Assembly (NCBI RefSeq): GCF_003945545.1
Contig: NZ_CP029617.1
Location: forward strand, 7,405,001-7,469,000
Direction of reading: 5' to 3'
Source: Streptomyces sp. WAC 01529
Lineage (GTDB): Bacteria; Actinomycetota; Actinomycetes; Streptomycetales; Streptomycetaceae
Length of the DNA stretch: 64,000 nt
The notes under the pieces are model-generated. The model did no database searches. It worked only from the letters and a program-made list of their open reading frames with translations, and was not told the origin of the DNA. Shown in pieces: positions 43,803-52,761 of the stretch. How positions within the stretch are numbered: position 1 is the first letter of the stretch; every line of letters starts with the position of its first letter. A program made the position numbers and the translations under genes.

Positions 43803-44378
43803 ATGCGTGCTGAGTTCCCTGACTTCCGCCTCGGAAATGTGCTGGCGACCAGCTTCACGGGGACTCTGTCGGAGCGTCATGGCAACGCCGTGGAGCGCAT
43901 TCCCACGCCGCACCGGCTCGTCGACTGGCTGGCGGTGAACGGCCTCGCCGTGGCGTCCTGCACCACGGCGCAGCTCGACCTCGCCCGGGAGCTGAGGGAG
44001 TCGATTCACGTCGCCGCGACAGCCGCCGCGGTCCAGGACGCACTCCCCGCGTCCGCTCTCCGCGTCATCAATGACCGCAGCGCTCAGGGGCGGGCCGCGG
44101 CCGTCCTGACGCCCGAGGGCGAGCGGCGATGGCTGCTCGGCTCGGCCTCCCCCGTGGAGGACGCCCTCGGCGTGATCGCCGCCGACGCGATCAGCGTCAT
44201 CGCGGGCGAACGCGACGGAAAACTGGCCCTGTGCGCCTCGCCGACCTGTCGAGCCGCCTTCTTCGACACCAGCCGGAGCCGCACCCGCAAGTGGTGCGAC
44301 ATGAACACGTGTGGGAACCGTCAGAAGAAGGCGCGCTTCCACGCGAACCGACGCGCCGCCCCCGGATCGGCGGACTGA
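43803..44378 (+). CDS. CGNR zinc-finger/ABATE-domain regulator
   Basis: A 191-residue protein. The N-terminal ABATE-type domain (FRLGNVLATSFTGTLSERHG to about residue 130) is followed by a C-terminal zinc finger: CASPTCRAAFFDTSRSRTRKWCDMNTCGNRQKKARFHANRR, containing the family CGNR box. Proteins of this class are thought to be transcriptional regulators sensing small molecules. Two copies of the same palindrome in the divergent promoter support a role in controlling itself and the epoxide hydrolase. Its 3' end runs into a long terminator. Confidence 0.88.
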   Translation: MRAEFPDFRLGNVLATSFTGTLSERHGNAVERIPTPHRLVDWLAVNGLAVASCTTAQLDLARELRESIHVAATAAAVQDALPASALRVINDRSAQGRAAAVLTPEGERRWLLGSASPVEDALGVIAADAISVIAGERDGKLALCASPTCRAAFFDTSRSRTRKWCDMNTCGNRQKKARFHANRRAAPGSAD

Positions 44379-44386
44379 GCGGACGC

Positions 44387-44431
44387 GGCCCCCTCCCGAG
44401 GGGCTCTGCTCATACCCCTCGGGAGGGGGCC
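44387..44431. terminator. 17-bp perfect-stem bidirectional terminator
   Basis: Arms at 44387-44403 (GGCCCCCTCCCGAGGGG) and 44415-44431 are exact complements with an 11-base loop. The element lies between the stops of the convergent CGNR gene (44378) and the enoyl-reductase-like gene (44446). Confidence 0.88.
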
Positions 44432-44445
44432 ACCAGCCGCGGGCT

Positions 44446-45669
44446 CTAGCGCACCGCCGCCACCCGGAAGACGAGCCCCGCCGCCTCCAGCCGCGCCAGC
44501 AGCGCGTCGCCCATCGCCTGGGCCGTGGTCACCTGCCCGGCGGACGGCGGCAGCGTGTCCAGCGCCAGGCACAGCGCCGACTCCGCCAGCATCTTGGCCG
44601 TCTCGTCGTACCCGGGATCGCCGCCCGAGACCTCGGTGTAGACCCGCTTGCCGCCGCCCTCGCCGACGAACCGCACCGAGAACCACGTCTTGGCCCGCCG
44701 CTCCTGGCTCGGCCCGGCACCGGGCTCCAGCCGGCCCGAGAGCCACCGCCGCGCGGGCGCCCACTGCGCGGCCGCCAGCAGACCGCCGACGGCGAGCGTG
44801 CCGCCCAGAGCCATGGGCAGCGTCCGCACGGCCGCGTAGTGCCGGTAGCGGAAGTCGGGCCCGTACCGGTCGATGGCCCGCGCCGAGCGCTGCACCACCT
44901 GCGGGTCGATCGTCGGCAGCGGCAGCGCCCAGGCGCCGACCTCGCCCGCGTACCGCGGCGGACTCGGCGGCGCGTACGCCTTGCGGTCCGCCGGGCGGGG
45001 CTCGTGGCGCCGCCGTTCCTTGGCGGCGGCCAGCATCTGCGGGCCCCGGCCGAACTGGTTCAGCGCGGAGGCGAAAGTGCCGCCGGAGAACTGCCCGTTG
45101 GTCCGTACGAACCCGTCGACCCGCAGCGGTACACCTTCCGGCAGCCGCTTCACCGTGAAGTACACGCCCAGGTCGTGCGGGACCGAGTCGAAACCGCACG
45201 CGTGCACAAGCCGGGCGCCGGTCTCCCGCGCGCGGGCGTCGTGCCGCACATACATCAGGTCGACGAATTCCGGCTCGCCCGTCAGATCCACGTAGTCCGT
45301 GCCCGACTCCGCGCACGCGGCGACCAGTTCCTGCCCGTACGTCAGATAGGGGCCGACGGTCGTGGCGACCACGCGCGCGTGGGCGGCCATCTCCCGCAGC
45401 GACTCCGGGTCGGCCACATCGGCCCGCACCAGGGGGAGTTCGGCGCAGGCCGGGTCTATGGCGGCCAGGCGCTCACGCAGCTTCTCCAGCTTCGTGGTGT
45501 CGCGCCCCGCGAGCGCCCAGCGCACCTCCTTGGGCGCGTGCGCGGCCAGATACTCCGCGGTGAGCACCCCCACGAAGCCGGTCGCCCCGAAAAGCACGAC
45601 GTCGTAGGGGCGACCCTTCTTCCCGCCGGTCGTGGTGTCGCCACTGGTCTCGCTCTGGTGAGTGTTCAT
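44446..45669 (-). CDS. Saccharopine dehydrogenase-like / trans-acting enoyl reductase family protein
   Basis: A 407-residue Rossmann-fold protein. The nucleotide site YDVVLFGATGFVGVLTAEYLA lies at about 22-42, then ALAGRDTTKLEKLRERL, VGPYLTYGQELVAACAESGTDYVDLTGE and HACGFDSVPHDLG. The closest known group is the mycobacterial trans-acting enoyl reductases (Rv2953/Rv2449c type) used in lipid or polyketide reduction, but many Streptomyces members are of unknown function. One hydrophobic stretch near residue 290 (LPMALGGTLAVGGLLAAAQWAP) may dock to the membrane. It stands alone in its strand block. Confidence 0.8.
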   Translation of the reverse strand: MNTHQSETSGDTTTGGKKGRPYDVVLFGATGFVGVLTAEYLAAHAPKEVRWALAGRDTTKLEKLRERLAAIDPACAELPLVRADVADPESLREMAAHARVVATTVGPYLTYGQELVAACAESGTDYVDLTGEPEFVDLMYVRHDARARETGARLVHACGFDSVPHDLGVYFTVKRLPEGVPLRVDGFVRTNGQFSGGTFASALNQFGRGPQMLAAAKERRRHEPRPADRKAYAPPSPPRYAGEVGAWALPLPTIDPQVVQRSARAIDRYGPDFRYRHYAAVRTLPMALGGTLAVGGLLAAAQWAPARRWLSGRLEPGAGPSQERRAKTWFSVRFVGEGGGKRVYTEVSGGDPGYDETAKMLAESALCLALDTLPPSAGQVTTAQAMGDALLARLEAAGLVFRVAAVR

Positions 45670-45853
45670 GGCACCTCTCGCCGTACGTCCGTCCGGTCGT
45701 GGTGGCCGAGGCTAGCGCGCACCACCGGGGCCCGGCGCGTGTGCCCCCGGCGCGGAGCACGTCCGCCGAGCCGACCGGAGCCTCCGCGGTCCAAGATTGG
45801 CTAAGCGCTTGCTCGTCAGGGGCTTGTGCACAGTGGAACACGTTCTTAGCATC

Positions 45854-45870
45854 ACTGGTGTTACATCAGT
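45854..45870. promoter_or_regulatory. 17-bp dyad in the racemase promoter
   Basis: ACTGGTGTTACATCAGT is an almost perfect palindrome (seven of eight pairs) 24 bases before the start of the beta-oxidation operon. CACTGGTGT is shared with the intergenic region of the MerR/acyl-CoA ligase pair (minus strand of 52778-52786), suggesting one regulator. The 225 bases before this operon hold nothing else that I can identify. Confidence 0.6.
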
Positions 45871-45894
45871 TGTGTCATAGCGGCTGGGGGCTCA

Positions 45895-47037
45895 ATGGCA
45901 GTGCCGGACAGGGGCGTTAACGGGCCGCTCGCCGGGGTGCGCGTGGTGGAGCTGGCGGGTATCGGGCCCGGCCCGTTCGCGGCCATGCTCCTGGCCGACC
46001 TCGGAGCCGATGTCGTGCGCGTGGACCGCCCGGGCGGCGGCGGCCTCGCCATCGACCCGGCCCACGACATCACCAACCGCAACAAGCGCTCGGTGATCGT
46101 CGACCTGAAGGCCGACGGCGGCGCGGCACACGTCCTCGACCTGGCCGAGCGCGCCGACATCCTCATCGAGGGCTACCGCCCGGGCGTGGCCGAGCGCCTC
46201 GGCGTCGGCCCCGAGGCCTGCCACGCGCGCAATCCGCGGCTCGTCTACGGCCGGATGACCGGGTGGGGCCAGGAGGGGCCGCTCGCCCAGCGCGCCGGGC
46301 ACGACATCGCGTACATCGCGATCACCGGCACCCTCGGCATGATCGGCAACCCCGGCGAGCCGCCCGCGGTCCCCGCGAACCTCGTCGGCGACTACGCGGG
46401 CGGCTCGCTCTACCTCGTCGTCGGCGTCCTCGCCGCGCTCACCCACGCGCGCGTGCACGGCGAGGGGCAGGTCGTGGACGCCGCGATCGTCGACGGCGCG
46501 GCCCACCTCTCCTCGATGATCCACGGCATGCTCGCGGCGGGCGGCTGGCAGGACCGGCGCGGCGCCAACCTCCTCGACGGCGGCTGCCCCTTCTACGGCA
46601 ACTACGAGACCTCCGACGGCGGCCACATGGCCGTGGGCGCCCTGGAGCAGCAGTTCTACGACGAGTTCATCGCGCTGATCGGCCTCGCCGAGGTGGCGCC
46701 CGCCCGCAAGGACCTGGCCCGCTGGGGCGAGCTGCGCGAGGCCGTCGCCGCCCGCTTCAAGGAACGTACGCGCGAGGAGTGGACGGCCGTCTTCGAGGGC
46801 TCCGACGCGTGCGTGGCGCCGGTGCTGTCGCTGCGCGAGGCGCCCGCCCACCCCCACCTCGCCGCCCGCGGCACCTTCACCGACCACGGCGGCATCACCC
46901 AGCCCGCCCCCGCGCCCCGCTTCTCCGCGACCCCGACGCGCGTGCGCACCGGCCCCGCGCAGCCGGGCGCCGACACCGCCGACGTGGCCCGCGACTGGGA
47001 CGTACCGGCCCTCGCACCGCCGTCGCAGCCAAGTTGA
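45895..47037 (+). CDS. Alpha-methylacyl-CoA racemase / CaiB-family CoA-transferase
   Basis: A 380-residue family III CoA-transferase-fold protein. The N-terminal LAGVRVVELAGIGPGPFAAMLLADLGADVVRVDRPG and catalytic His136 (GHDIAY) and Asp166 (GDYAGGS) match the mycobacterial racemase MCR with a constant offset of ten residues, so racemisation of 2-methylacyl-CoA is more likely than CoA transfer. It would make branched or sterol side-chain acyl-CoAs accessible to beta-oxidation. First gene of a run with acyl-CoA dehydrogenase, thiolase and FadB. Confidence 0.85.
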   Translation: MAVPDRGVNGPLAGVRVVELAGIGPGPFAAMLLADLGADVVRVDRPGGGGLAIDPAHDITNRNKRSVIVDLKADGGAAHVLDLAERADILIEGYRPGVAERLGVGPEACHARNPRLVYGRMTGWGQEGPLAQRAGHDIAYIAITGTLGMIGNPGEPPAVPANLVGDYAGGSLYLVVGVLAALTHARVHGEGQVVDAAIVDGAAHLSSMIHGMLAAGGWQDRRGANLLDGGCPFYGNYETSDGGHMAVGALEQQFYDEFIALIGLAEVAPARKDLARWGELREAVAARFKERTREEWTAVFEGSDACVAPVLSLREAPAHPHLAARGTFTDHGGITQPAPAPRFSATPTRVRTGPAQPGADTADVARDWDVPALAPPSQPS

Positions 47038-47090
47038 CCGAAACCGCAAAGGGCTGGCCCTGAGATGGGGCCCCAGGAGGCCACGTACAG

Positions 47091-48233
47091 ATGAAACGGC
47101 AGATCTTCTCCGCCGAGCACGACGCGTTCCGCGAGACCGTGCGCACCTTCCTCGCCAAGGAGGTGCTCCCGCACTACGAGCAGTGGGAGAAGGACGGCAT
47201 CGTCTCCCGCGAGGCGTGGCTCGCGGCCGGCAGGCAGGGGCTGCTCGGGCTCGCCGTCCCGGAGGAGTACGGCGGTGGCGGCAACGACGACTTCCGTTAC
47301 TCCGCCGTCCTCGCCGAGGAGTTCACGCGCGCGGGCGCCGCCGGGCTCGCGGTCGGCCTGCACAACGACATCATCGGCCCCTATCTGACCTCGCTCGCCA
47401 CCGAGGAGCAGAAGCGCCGCTGGCTGCCGGGGTTCTGCACCGGCGAGACCATCACGGCCATCGCCATGACCGAGCCGGGCGCGGGCTCCGACCTCCAGGG
47501 CATCCGCACCACCGCCGAGGACCGCGGCGACCACTGGGTGCTCAACGGCTCCAAGACGTTCATCTCGAACGGCATCCTCGCCGACCTCGTCATCGTCGTC
47601 GCCAAGACCTCCCCCGAAGGCGGCGCGCACGGACTCTCCCTGCTGGTCGTCGAGCGGGGTATGGCGGGCTTCGAGCGGGGCCGCAACCTCGACAAGATCG
47701 GCCAGAAGGCCCAGGACACCGCCGAGCTGTTCTTCCACGACGTACGCGTCCCGAAGGAGAACCTCCTCGGTGAACTCAACGGCGCGTTCGTGCACCTGAT
47801 GACGAACCTCGCCCAGGAGCGCATGGGCATCGCCGTCGCCGGGATCGCCGCCGCCGAGCACCTGCTGGAGATCACCACGACGTACGTCAAGGAGCGCGAG
47901 GCCTTCGGGCGGCCGCTGGCCAAGCTCCAGCACATCCGCTTCGAGATCGCCGAGATGGCCACCGAGTGCGCCGTCACCCGCACGTTCCTCGACCGGTGCA
48001 TCGTCGATCACTCGAACGGGGAACTCGACGCGGTCCACGCCTCGATGGCGAAGTGGTGGGCCACCGAACTGCAGAAGCGGGTCGCCGACCGCTGTCTGCA
48101 ACTGCACGGCGGATACGGCTATATGACGGAGTACCGCGTCGCGAAGGCCTTCACCGACGGACGCGTCCAGACCATCTACGGCGGCACGACCGAGATCATG
48201 AAGGAGATCATCGGTCGCTCGCTCCTCGGCTGA
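47091..48233 (+). CDS. fadE: Acyl-CoA dehydrogenase, long-chain (LCAD) type
   Basis: A 380-residue FAD enzyme. Flavin-binding AMTEPGAGSDLQG is near residues 125-137 and LNGSKTFISNG at 151-161. The catalytic base is not in the YEGT position (here YGGTTEIM) but matches the LCAD/isovaleryl-CoA type Glu243 in NLAQERMG. It introduces the alpha-beta double bond in acyl-CoA, passing electrons to ETF. It lies 53 bases after the racemase gene and 47 before the thiolase gene. Confidence 0.92.
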   Translation: MKRQIFSAEHDAFRETVRTFLAKEVLPHYEQWEKDGIVSREAWLAAGRQGLLGLAVPEEYGGGGNDDFRYSAVLAEEFTRAGAAGLAVGLHNDIIGPYLTSLATEEQKRRWLPGFCTGETITAIAMTEPGAGSDLQGIRTTAEDRGDHWVLNGSKTFISNGILADLVIVVAKTSPEGGAHGLSLLVVERGMAGFERGRNLDKIGQKAQDTAELFFHDVRVPKENLLGELNGAFVHLMTNLAQERMGIAVAGIAAAEHLLEITTTYVKEREAFGRPLAKLQHIRFEIAEMATECAVTRTFLDRCIVDHSNGELDAVHASMAKWWATELQKRVADRCLQLHGGYGYMTEYRVAKAFTDGRVQTIYGGTTEIMKEIIGRSLLG

Positions 48234-48280
48234 CCTCTCAGGCCCCTGAACCCTCCCGGACACCCCCGAAAGGCACTCGC

Positions 48281-49495
48281 GTGACCACCGAAGCGTACGT
48301 ATACGACGCGATCCGCACCCCGCGCGGACGCGGCAAGGCCAGTGGCGCCCTGCACGGCACCAAGCCGATCGACCTGGTCGTCGGCCTGATCCACGAGATC
48401 CAGGCCCGTTTCCCCGGCCTCGACCCGGCCGCCATCGACGACATCGTCCTCGGTGTGGTCGGACCCGTCGGCGACCAGGGCTCCGACATCGCGCGGATCG
48501 CCGCCATCGCCGCGGGCCTGCCCGACACGGTCGCGGGCGTCCAGGAGAACCGCTTCTGTGCCTCGGGCCTGGAGGCCGTCAACCTCGCCGCGATGAAGGT
48601 CCGTTCGGGCTGGGAGGACCTCGTCCTCGCGGGTGGCGTCGAGTCGATGTCCAGGGTGCCGATGGCCTCCGACGGCGGCGCCTGGTTCAACGACCCGATG
48701 ACCAACTTCGAGACGAATTTCGCGCCGCAGGGCATCGGCGCCGACCTGATCGCCACTGTCGAGGGCTTCTCACGGCGTGACGTCGACGAGTACGCGGCGC
48801 TCTCCCAGGAGCGGGCCGCCGCGGCCTGGAAGGACGGCCGCTTCGAGAGGTCGGTCGTCCCGGTCAAGGACCGCAACGGCCTGGTCGTCCTCGACCACGA
48901 CGAGCACATGCGCCCCGGCACCACCGCGGACTCCCTCGCGGGGCTCAAGCCGTCCTTCAAGGACATCGGCGACATGGGCGGCTTCGACGCGGTCGCGCTG
49001 CAGAAGTACCACTGGATCGAGGAGATCGACCACGTCCACCACGCGGGCAACTCCTCCGGCATCGTCGACGGCGCCTCGCTGGTCGCCGTCGGCACCAAGG
49101 AGGTCGGTGAGCGGTACGGCCTCGCGCCGCGAGCGCGGATCGTCTCCGCGGCCGTCTCCGGCTCCGAGCCGCTGATCATGCTGACCGGGCCCGCGCCCGC
49201 GACGCGCAAGGCTCTCGCCAAGGCGGGGCTCACCATCGACGACATCGACCTCGTCGAGATCAACGAGGCGTTCGCGGCGGTCGTGTTGCGCTTCGTGAAG
49301 GACATGGGGCTGTCTCTGGACAAGGTGAATGTCAACGGTGGGGCGATCGCGCTCGGTCACCCTCTGGGGGCGACCGGGGCGATGATCCTCGGGACGCTCG
49401 TGGACGAGCTGGAGCGCAGGGACCTCCGGTACGGGTTGGCCACGCTGTGCGTGGGGGGCGGGATGGGCATCGCCACGATCGTCGAGCGGCTGTAA
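48281..49495 (+). CDS. fadA: Acetyl-CoA acyltransferase (thiolase)
   Basis: A 404-residue thiolase II. The nucleophile is Cys93 in NRFCASGLEAV, His360 lies in GHPLGATGA, and Cys390 in LCVGGGMG; NEAFA is also present. It cleaves 3-ketoacyl-CoA in the last step of beta-oxidation. GTG at 48281 is preceded by GAAAGG. Its partner FadB is just downstream, separated by a repeat element. Since pcaF is missing from the pca operon, this or another thiolase might cleave beta-ketoadipyl-CoA, but the gene context argues for fatty acids. Confidence 0.92.
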   Translation: MTTEAYVYDAIRTPRGRGKASGALHGTKPIDLVVGLIHEIQARFPGLDPAAIDDIVLGVVGPVGDQGSDIARIAAIAAGLPDTVAGVQENRFCASGLEAVNLAAMKVRSGWEDLVLAGGVESMSRVPMASDGGAWFNDPMTNFETNFAPQGIGADLIATVEGFSRRDVDEYAALSQERAAAAWKDGRFERSVVPVKDRNGLVVLDHDEHMRPGTTADSLAGLKPSFKDIGDMGGFDAVALQKYHWIEEIDHVHHAGNSSGIVDGASLVAVGTKEVGERYGLAPRARIVSAAVSGSEPLIMLTGPAPATRKALAKAGLTIDDIDLVEINEAFAAVVLRFVKDMGLSLDKVNVNGGAIALGHPLGATGAMILGTLVDELERRDLRYGLATLCVGGGMGIATIVERL

Positions 49496-49551
49496 GGGGT
49501 CGCGCCGCAGGGGTTCGGGTGCGTCGCCTGCCGCGGGTGCGTCGTGGTTGC

Positions 49552-49663
49552 TCGCGCAGTTCCCCGCGCCCCTGAAGACGTGCGGCTTCGCCGCGCCTTC
49601 CCCGGACGCGCCCCTGAGACGGCGCACGAAGTGCGCCTTTCAGGGGCGCGGGGAACTGCGCGA
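49552..49663. repeat. Streptomyces REP-like inverted repeat element
   Basis: Two exact 22-bp inverted arms (49552-49573 and 49642-49663, core GCAGTTCCCCGCGCC) enclose 68 bases with two small hairpins: GCGGC/GCCGC and GGCGCAC/GTGCGCC (49621-49637). I recognise the arm as a sequence found very often between genes in Streptomyces. It splits the fadA and fadB genes. It could act as a processing or termination site; origin unknown. Confidence 0.85.
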
Positions 49664-49756
49664 CCAGCCCCCACCGGCGGTCAGCCGGCCGTGAACCCCA
49701 ACCGCCCTCCCCAGACTCCGCCCCTCGTCCGACACAGACTTCACGGAGACACAGAC

Positions 49757-51928
49757 ATGACCGAAAGCACGACGATCCGCTGGGAACAGGACGACACAGG
49801 TGTCGTCACCCTCGTGCTCGACGACCCCAACCAGTCCGCCAACACCATGAACCAGGCGTTCAAGGACTCCATCGCGGCGATCGCCGACCGCGCGGAGGCC
49901 GAGAAGGAGTCGATCCGCGGCATCATCTACACCTCCGCCAAGAAGACCTTCTTCGCGGGCGGCGACCTCAAGGACATGATCAAGGTCGGCCCGGACAACG
50001 CCCAACAGGCGTTCGAGACGGGCAACGCCATCAAGCGCTCGCTGCGCCGCATCGAGACCCTCGGCAAGCCCGTCGTCGCCGCCATCAACGGCGCGGCCCT
50101 CGGCGGCGGCTACGAGATCGCCCTCGCCTCCCACCACCGCATCGCCCTCGACGCCCCCGGCTCCAAGATCGGCCTGCCCGAGGTCACCCTCGGCCTGCTG
50201 CCCGCGGGCGGCGGCGTCACCAGGACCGTACGCCTGATGGGCATCACGGACGCGCTCCTGAAGGTGCTCCTCCAGGGCACCCAGTACAACCCGAAGCGCG
50301 CCCTGGAGAACGGCCTCGTCCACGAAGTGGCCGCCACCCCCGAGGAGATGATCGAGAAGGCCCGCGCCTTCATCGACGCCCACCCCGAGTCGAAGCAGCC
50401 CTGGGACGAGCCGGGCTACCGCATCCCGGGCGGCACCCCCGCCCACCCGAAGTTCGCGGCGAACCTGCCCGCCTTCCCCGCCAACCTCAAGAAGCAGACG
50501 GCGGGCGCCCCCTACCCGGCCCCGCGCAACATCCTCGCGGCGGCCGTCGAGGGTTCCCAGGTCGACTTCGAGACCGCGCTGACCATCGAGGCCAGGTACT
50601 TCACCGAGCTGGTCACCGGCCAGGTCGCCAAGAACATGATCCAGGCGTTCTTCTTCGACCTCCAGGCCGTCAACTCCGGTGCGAACCGCCCCAAGGGCAT
50701 CGAGCGCAGGACCGTACGCAAGGTCGCCGTGCTCGGCGCCGGGATGATGGGCGCGGGCATCGCGTACTCCTGCGCACGCGCGGGCATCGAGGTCGTCCTC
50801 AAGGACGTCTCGGCGGAGGCCGCGCAGAGGGGCAAGGCCTACTCCGAGAAGCTCTGCGCCAAGGCGGTGCAGCGGGGACGTACGACCCAGGAGAAGGCGG
50901 ACGCGCTGCTCGCCCGCATCACGCCCACCGCCGACCCGCGGGCGCTTGCGGGCTGCGACGCCGTGATCGAGGCCGTGTTCGAGGACACCTCGCTGAAGCA
51001 CAAGGTGTTCCAGGAGATCCAGGACGTCGTCGAGCCGGACGCGCTGCTCTGCTCCAACACCTCCACCCTGCCGATCACCCTGCTCGCCGAGGGCGTCGAC
51101 CGCCCGGTCGACTTCATCGGGCTGCACTTCTTCTCGCCCGTCGACAAGATGCCGCTCGTCGAGATCATCAAGGGCGAGCGGACCGGCGACGAGGCGCTGG
51201 CCCGCGCCTTCGACCTCGTACGCCAGATCAACAAGACGCCCATCGTCGTCAACGACTCGCGCGGCTTCTTCACCTCGCGCGTCATCGGGCACTTCATCAA
51301 CGAAGGCGTCGCGATGGTCGCCGAGGGCATCGAGCCGGCCTCCGTCGAACAGGCGGCGGCGCAGGCGGGCTACCCGGCGAAGGTGCTGTCCCTGATGGAC
51401 GAGCTGACGCTCACCCTGCCCCGCAAGATCCGCGACGAGACGAAGAAGGCCGTCGAGGAGGCGGGCGGCACCTGGGCGGGCCACCCCTCGGACACCGTCA
51501 TCGACCGCATGGTCGACGAGTTCGGGCGGCCCGGCAGGAGCGGGGGAGCGGGCTTCTACGAGTACGTGGACGGCAAGCGCGGCAGGCTCTGGCCGGGGCT
51601 GCGCGAGCACTTCACCAAGCCCGGACACGAGATCCCGTTCGAGGACATGCAGGAGCGCATGCTCTTCTCCGAGGCGCTCGACACCGTGCGCCTCCTGGAG
51701 GAGGGCGTCCTGACGTCGGTGGCCGACGCGAACATCGGCTCCATCCTCGGGATCGGCTTCCCCGGCTGGACGGGCGGCGTGCTCCAGTACATCAACGGCT
51801 ACGAAGGCGGGCTGCCCGGCTTCGTGGCACGCGCGCGTGAGCTGGCCGAGCGCTACGGAGAGCGGTTCACGCCGCCCGCGCTGCTGGTCGAGAAGGCGGA
51901 GAAGGGCGAGAGGTTCAGCGACGCCTGA
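49757..51928 (+). CDS. fadB: FadB: enoyl-CoA hydratase / 3-hydroxyacyl-CoA dehydrogenase
   Basis: A 723-residue bifunctional beta-oxidation enzyme. The N-terminal crotonase domain (1-200) has SAKKTFFAGGDLKDM and NGAALGGGYEIALASHH with LPEVTLGLLPAGGG holding a catalytic Glu. The dehydrogenase domain begins near 325 with VAVLGAGMMGAGIAYSCARAG and has HFFSPVDKMPLVEII with the catalytic His. Full length. It should work with the upstream thiolase. GGAGA precedes the ATG. A 261-base gap with the REP-like repeat lies upstream. Confidence 0.95.
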   Translation: MTESTTIRWEQDDTGVVTLVLDDPNQSANTMNQAFKDSIAAIADRAEAEKESIRGIIYTSAKKTFFAGGDLKDMIKVGPDNAQQAFETGNAIKRSLRRIETLGKPVVAAINGAALGGGYEIALASHHRIALDAPGSKIGLPEVTLGLLPAGGGVTRTVRLMGITDALLKVLLQGTQYNPKRALENGLVHEVAATPEEMIEKARAFIDAHPESKQPWDEPGYRIPGGTPAHPKFAANLPAFPANLKKQTAGAPYPAPRNILAAAVEGSQVDFETALTIEARYFTELVTGQVAKNMIQAFFFDLQAVNSGANRPKGIERRTVRKVAVLGAGMMGAGIAYSCARAGIEVVLKDVSAEAAQRGKAYSEKLCAKAVQRGRTTQEKADALLARITPTADPRALAGCDAVIEAVFEDTSLKHKVFQEIQDVVEPDALLCSNTSTLPITLLAEGVDRPVDFIGLHFFSPVDKMPLVEIIKGERTGDEALARAFDLVRQINKTPIVVNDSRGFFTSRVIGHFINEGVAMVAEGIEPASVEQAAAQAGYPAKVLSLMDELTLTLPRKIRDETKKAVEEAGGTWAGHPSDTVIDRMVDEFGRPGRSGGAGFYEYVDGKRGRLWPGLREHFTKPGHEIPFEDMQERMLFSEALDTVRLLEEGVLTSVADANIGSILGIGFPGWTGGVLQYINGYEGGLPGFVARARELAERYGERFTPPALLVEKAEKGERFSDA

Positions 51929-51949
51929 GCGGGACCGGGCGGGGGTGGC

Positions 51950-52699
51950 TCAGCTCTCCTTGAGCCACTCCCGCAGCTCCCCCTTGAGCGAGCGCTGGAA
52001 CGCGGTCACCAGCGCCTGCACCACCATCGGCTGCATATGGGCCGAGAGCGACCGCATCGCCGCCACGTGCTCCGGGTCCGACTCGCCCTCGCGGCAGGCG
52101 CCCCACACCTCGTCACGGAAGAGCCGGGACAGCTCGTGCGCGGCCGAGCGGGTGTGCTCCATCAGGACAGTGCGCGCCGCCAGGATCGTCTCGTGCGCGA
52201 TGGGTACGTCGAGCAGCCGCACCCCGAGCCGCAGCAGCCCCAGGTCCACGCGGTACGTCCCCGGGGTCTGCGTCCGGGCGACGACGCTCATCGCCGCGAG
52301 CCGGTCAAGGTCCTCCTCGCCCAGCGCGCGCCCCGCCCTGCGCTCCAGCTCCGCGAGCGGGAGGTCCTCGGTGGAGTCGGGGGCCCAGGAGGCCACCAGG
52401 GCGCGGTGGATGGCCAGATCGTGCGCGCTCAGGTCCGCGGGCAGCTGCTCCAGATACCGTTCGATCGCGGCGAGCGTCATGCCCTGGTGCTGCAACTCCT
52501 CGATCAGCGCGAGGCGGGACAGGTGGTCCTGGCCGTAGTGGCCGACGCGGCGCGGACCGATCACCGGTGGCGGGAGCAGGCCCTTGGTGCCGTAGAAGCG
52601 GATCGTGCGGACCGTCACGCCCGCGCGCGCGGCCAGCTCGTCGACCGTGAGCGTCGGCTCTTCGGCGTACGTCGGCACGCTCTCGGTGTCGGTCGTCAT
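51950..52699 (-). CDS. MerR-family regulator
   Basis: A 249-residue MerR protein. The winged helix is LTVDELAARAGVTVRTIRFYGTKGLLPPPVIGPRRVGHYGQDHLSRLALIEELQHQGMTLAAIERYL. The long C-terminal part (about 90-249) lacks the metal-binding cysteines of MerR itself and looks like a helical effector domain. ATG at 52699 has GGAGGGAGGG upstream. It is divergent from an acyl-CoA ligase and faces the fadB operon, so acyl-CoA sensing is likely. A 28-bp dyad lies in the divergent promoter. Confidence 0.88.
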   Translation of the reverse strand: MTTDTESVPTYAEEPTLTVDELAARAGVTVRTIRFYGTKGLLPPPVIGPRRVGHYGQDHLSRLALIEELQHQGMTLAAIERYLEQLPADLSAHDLAIHRALVASWAPDSTEDLPLAELERRAGRALGEEDLDRLAAMSVVARTQTPGTYRVDLGLLRLGVRLLDVPIAHETILAARTVLMEHTRSAAHELSRLFRDEVWGACREGESDPEHVAAMRSLSAHMQPMVVQALVTAFQRSLKGELREWLKES

Positions 52700-52761
52700 G
52701 CGGCGCCCTCCCTCCCCGGCCGGCACTTCGGACATCGCGCCGCCTGTGCGTCAATCCGGTC

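Noticed and set aside
48281..49495. Thiolase as the missing PcaF
   Set aside because: It is embedded with acyl-CoA dehydrogenase, racemase and FadB genes, so fatty-acid thiolase is the simpler reading; kept only as a possible substitute.
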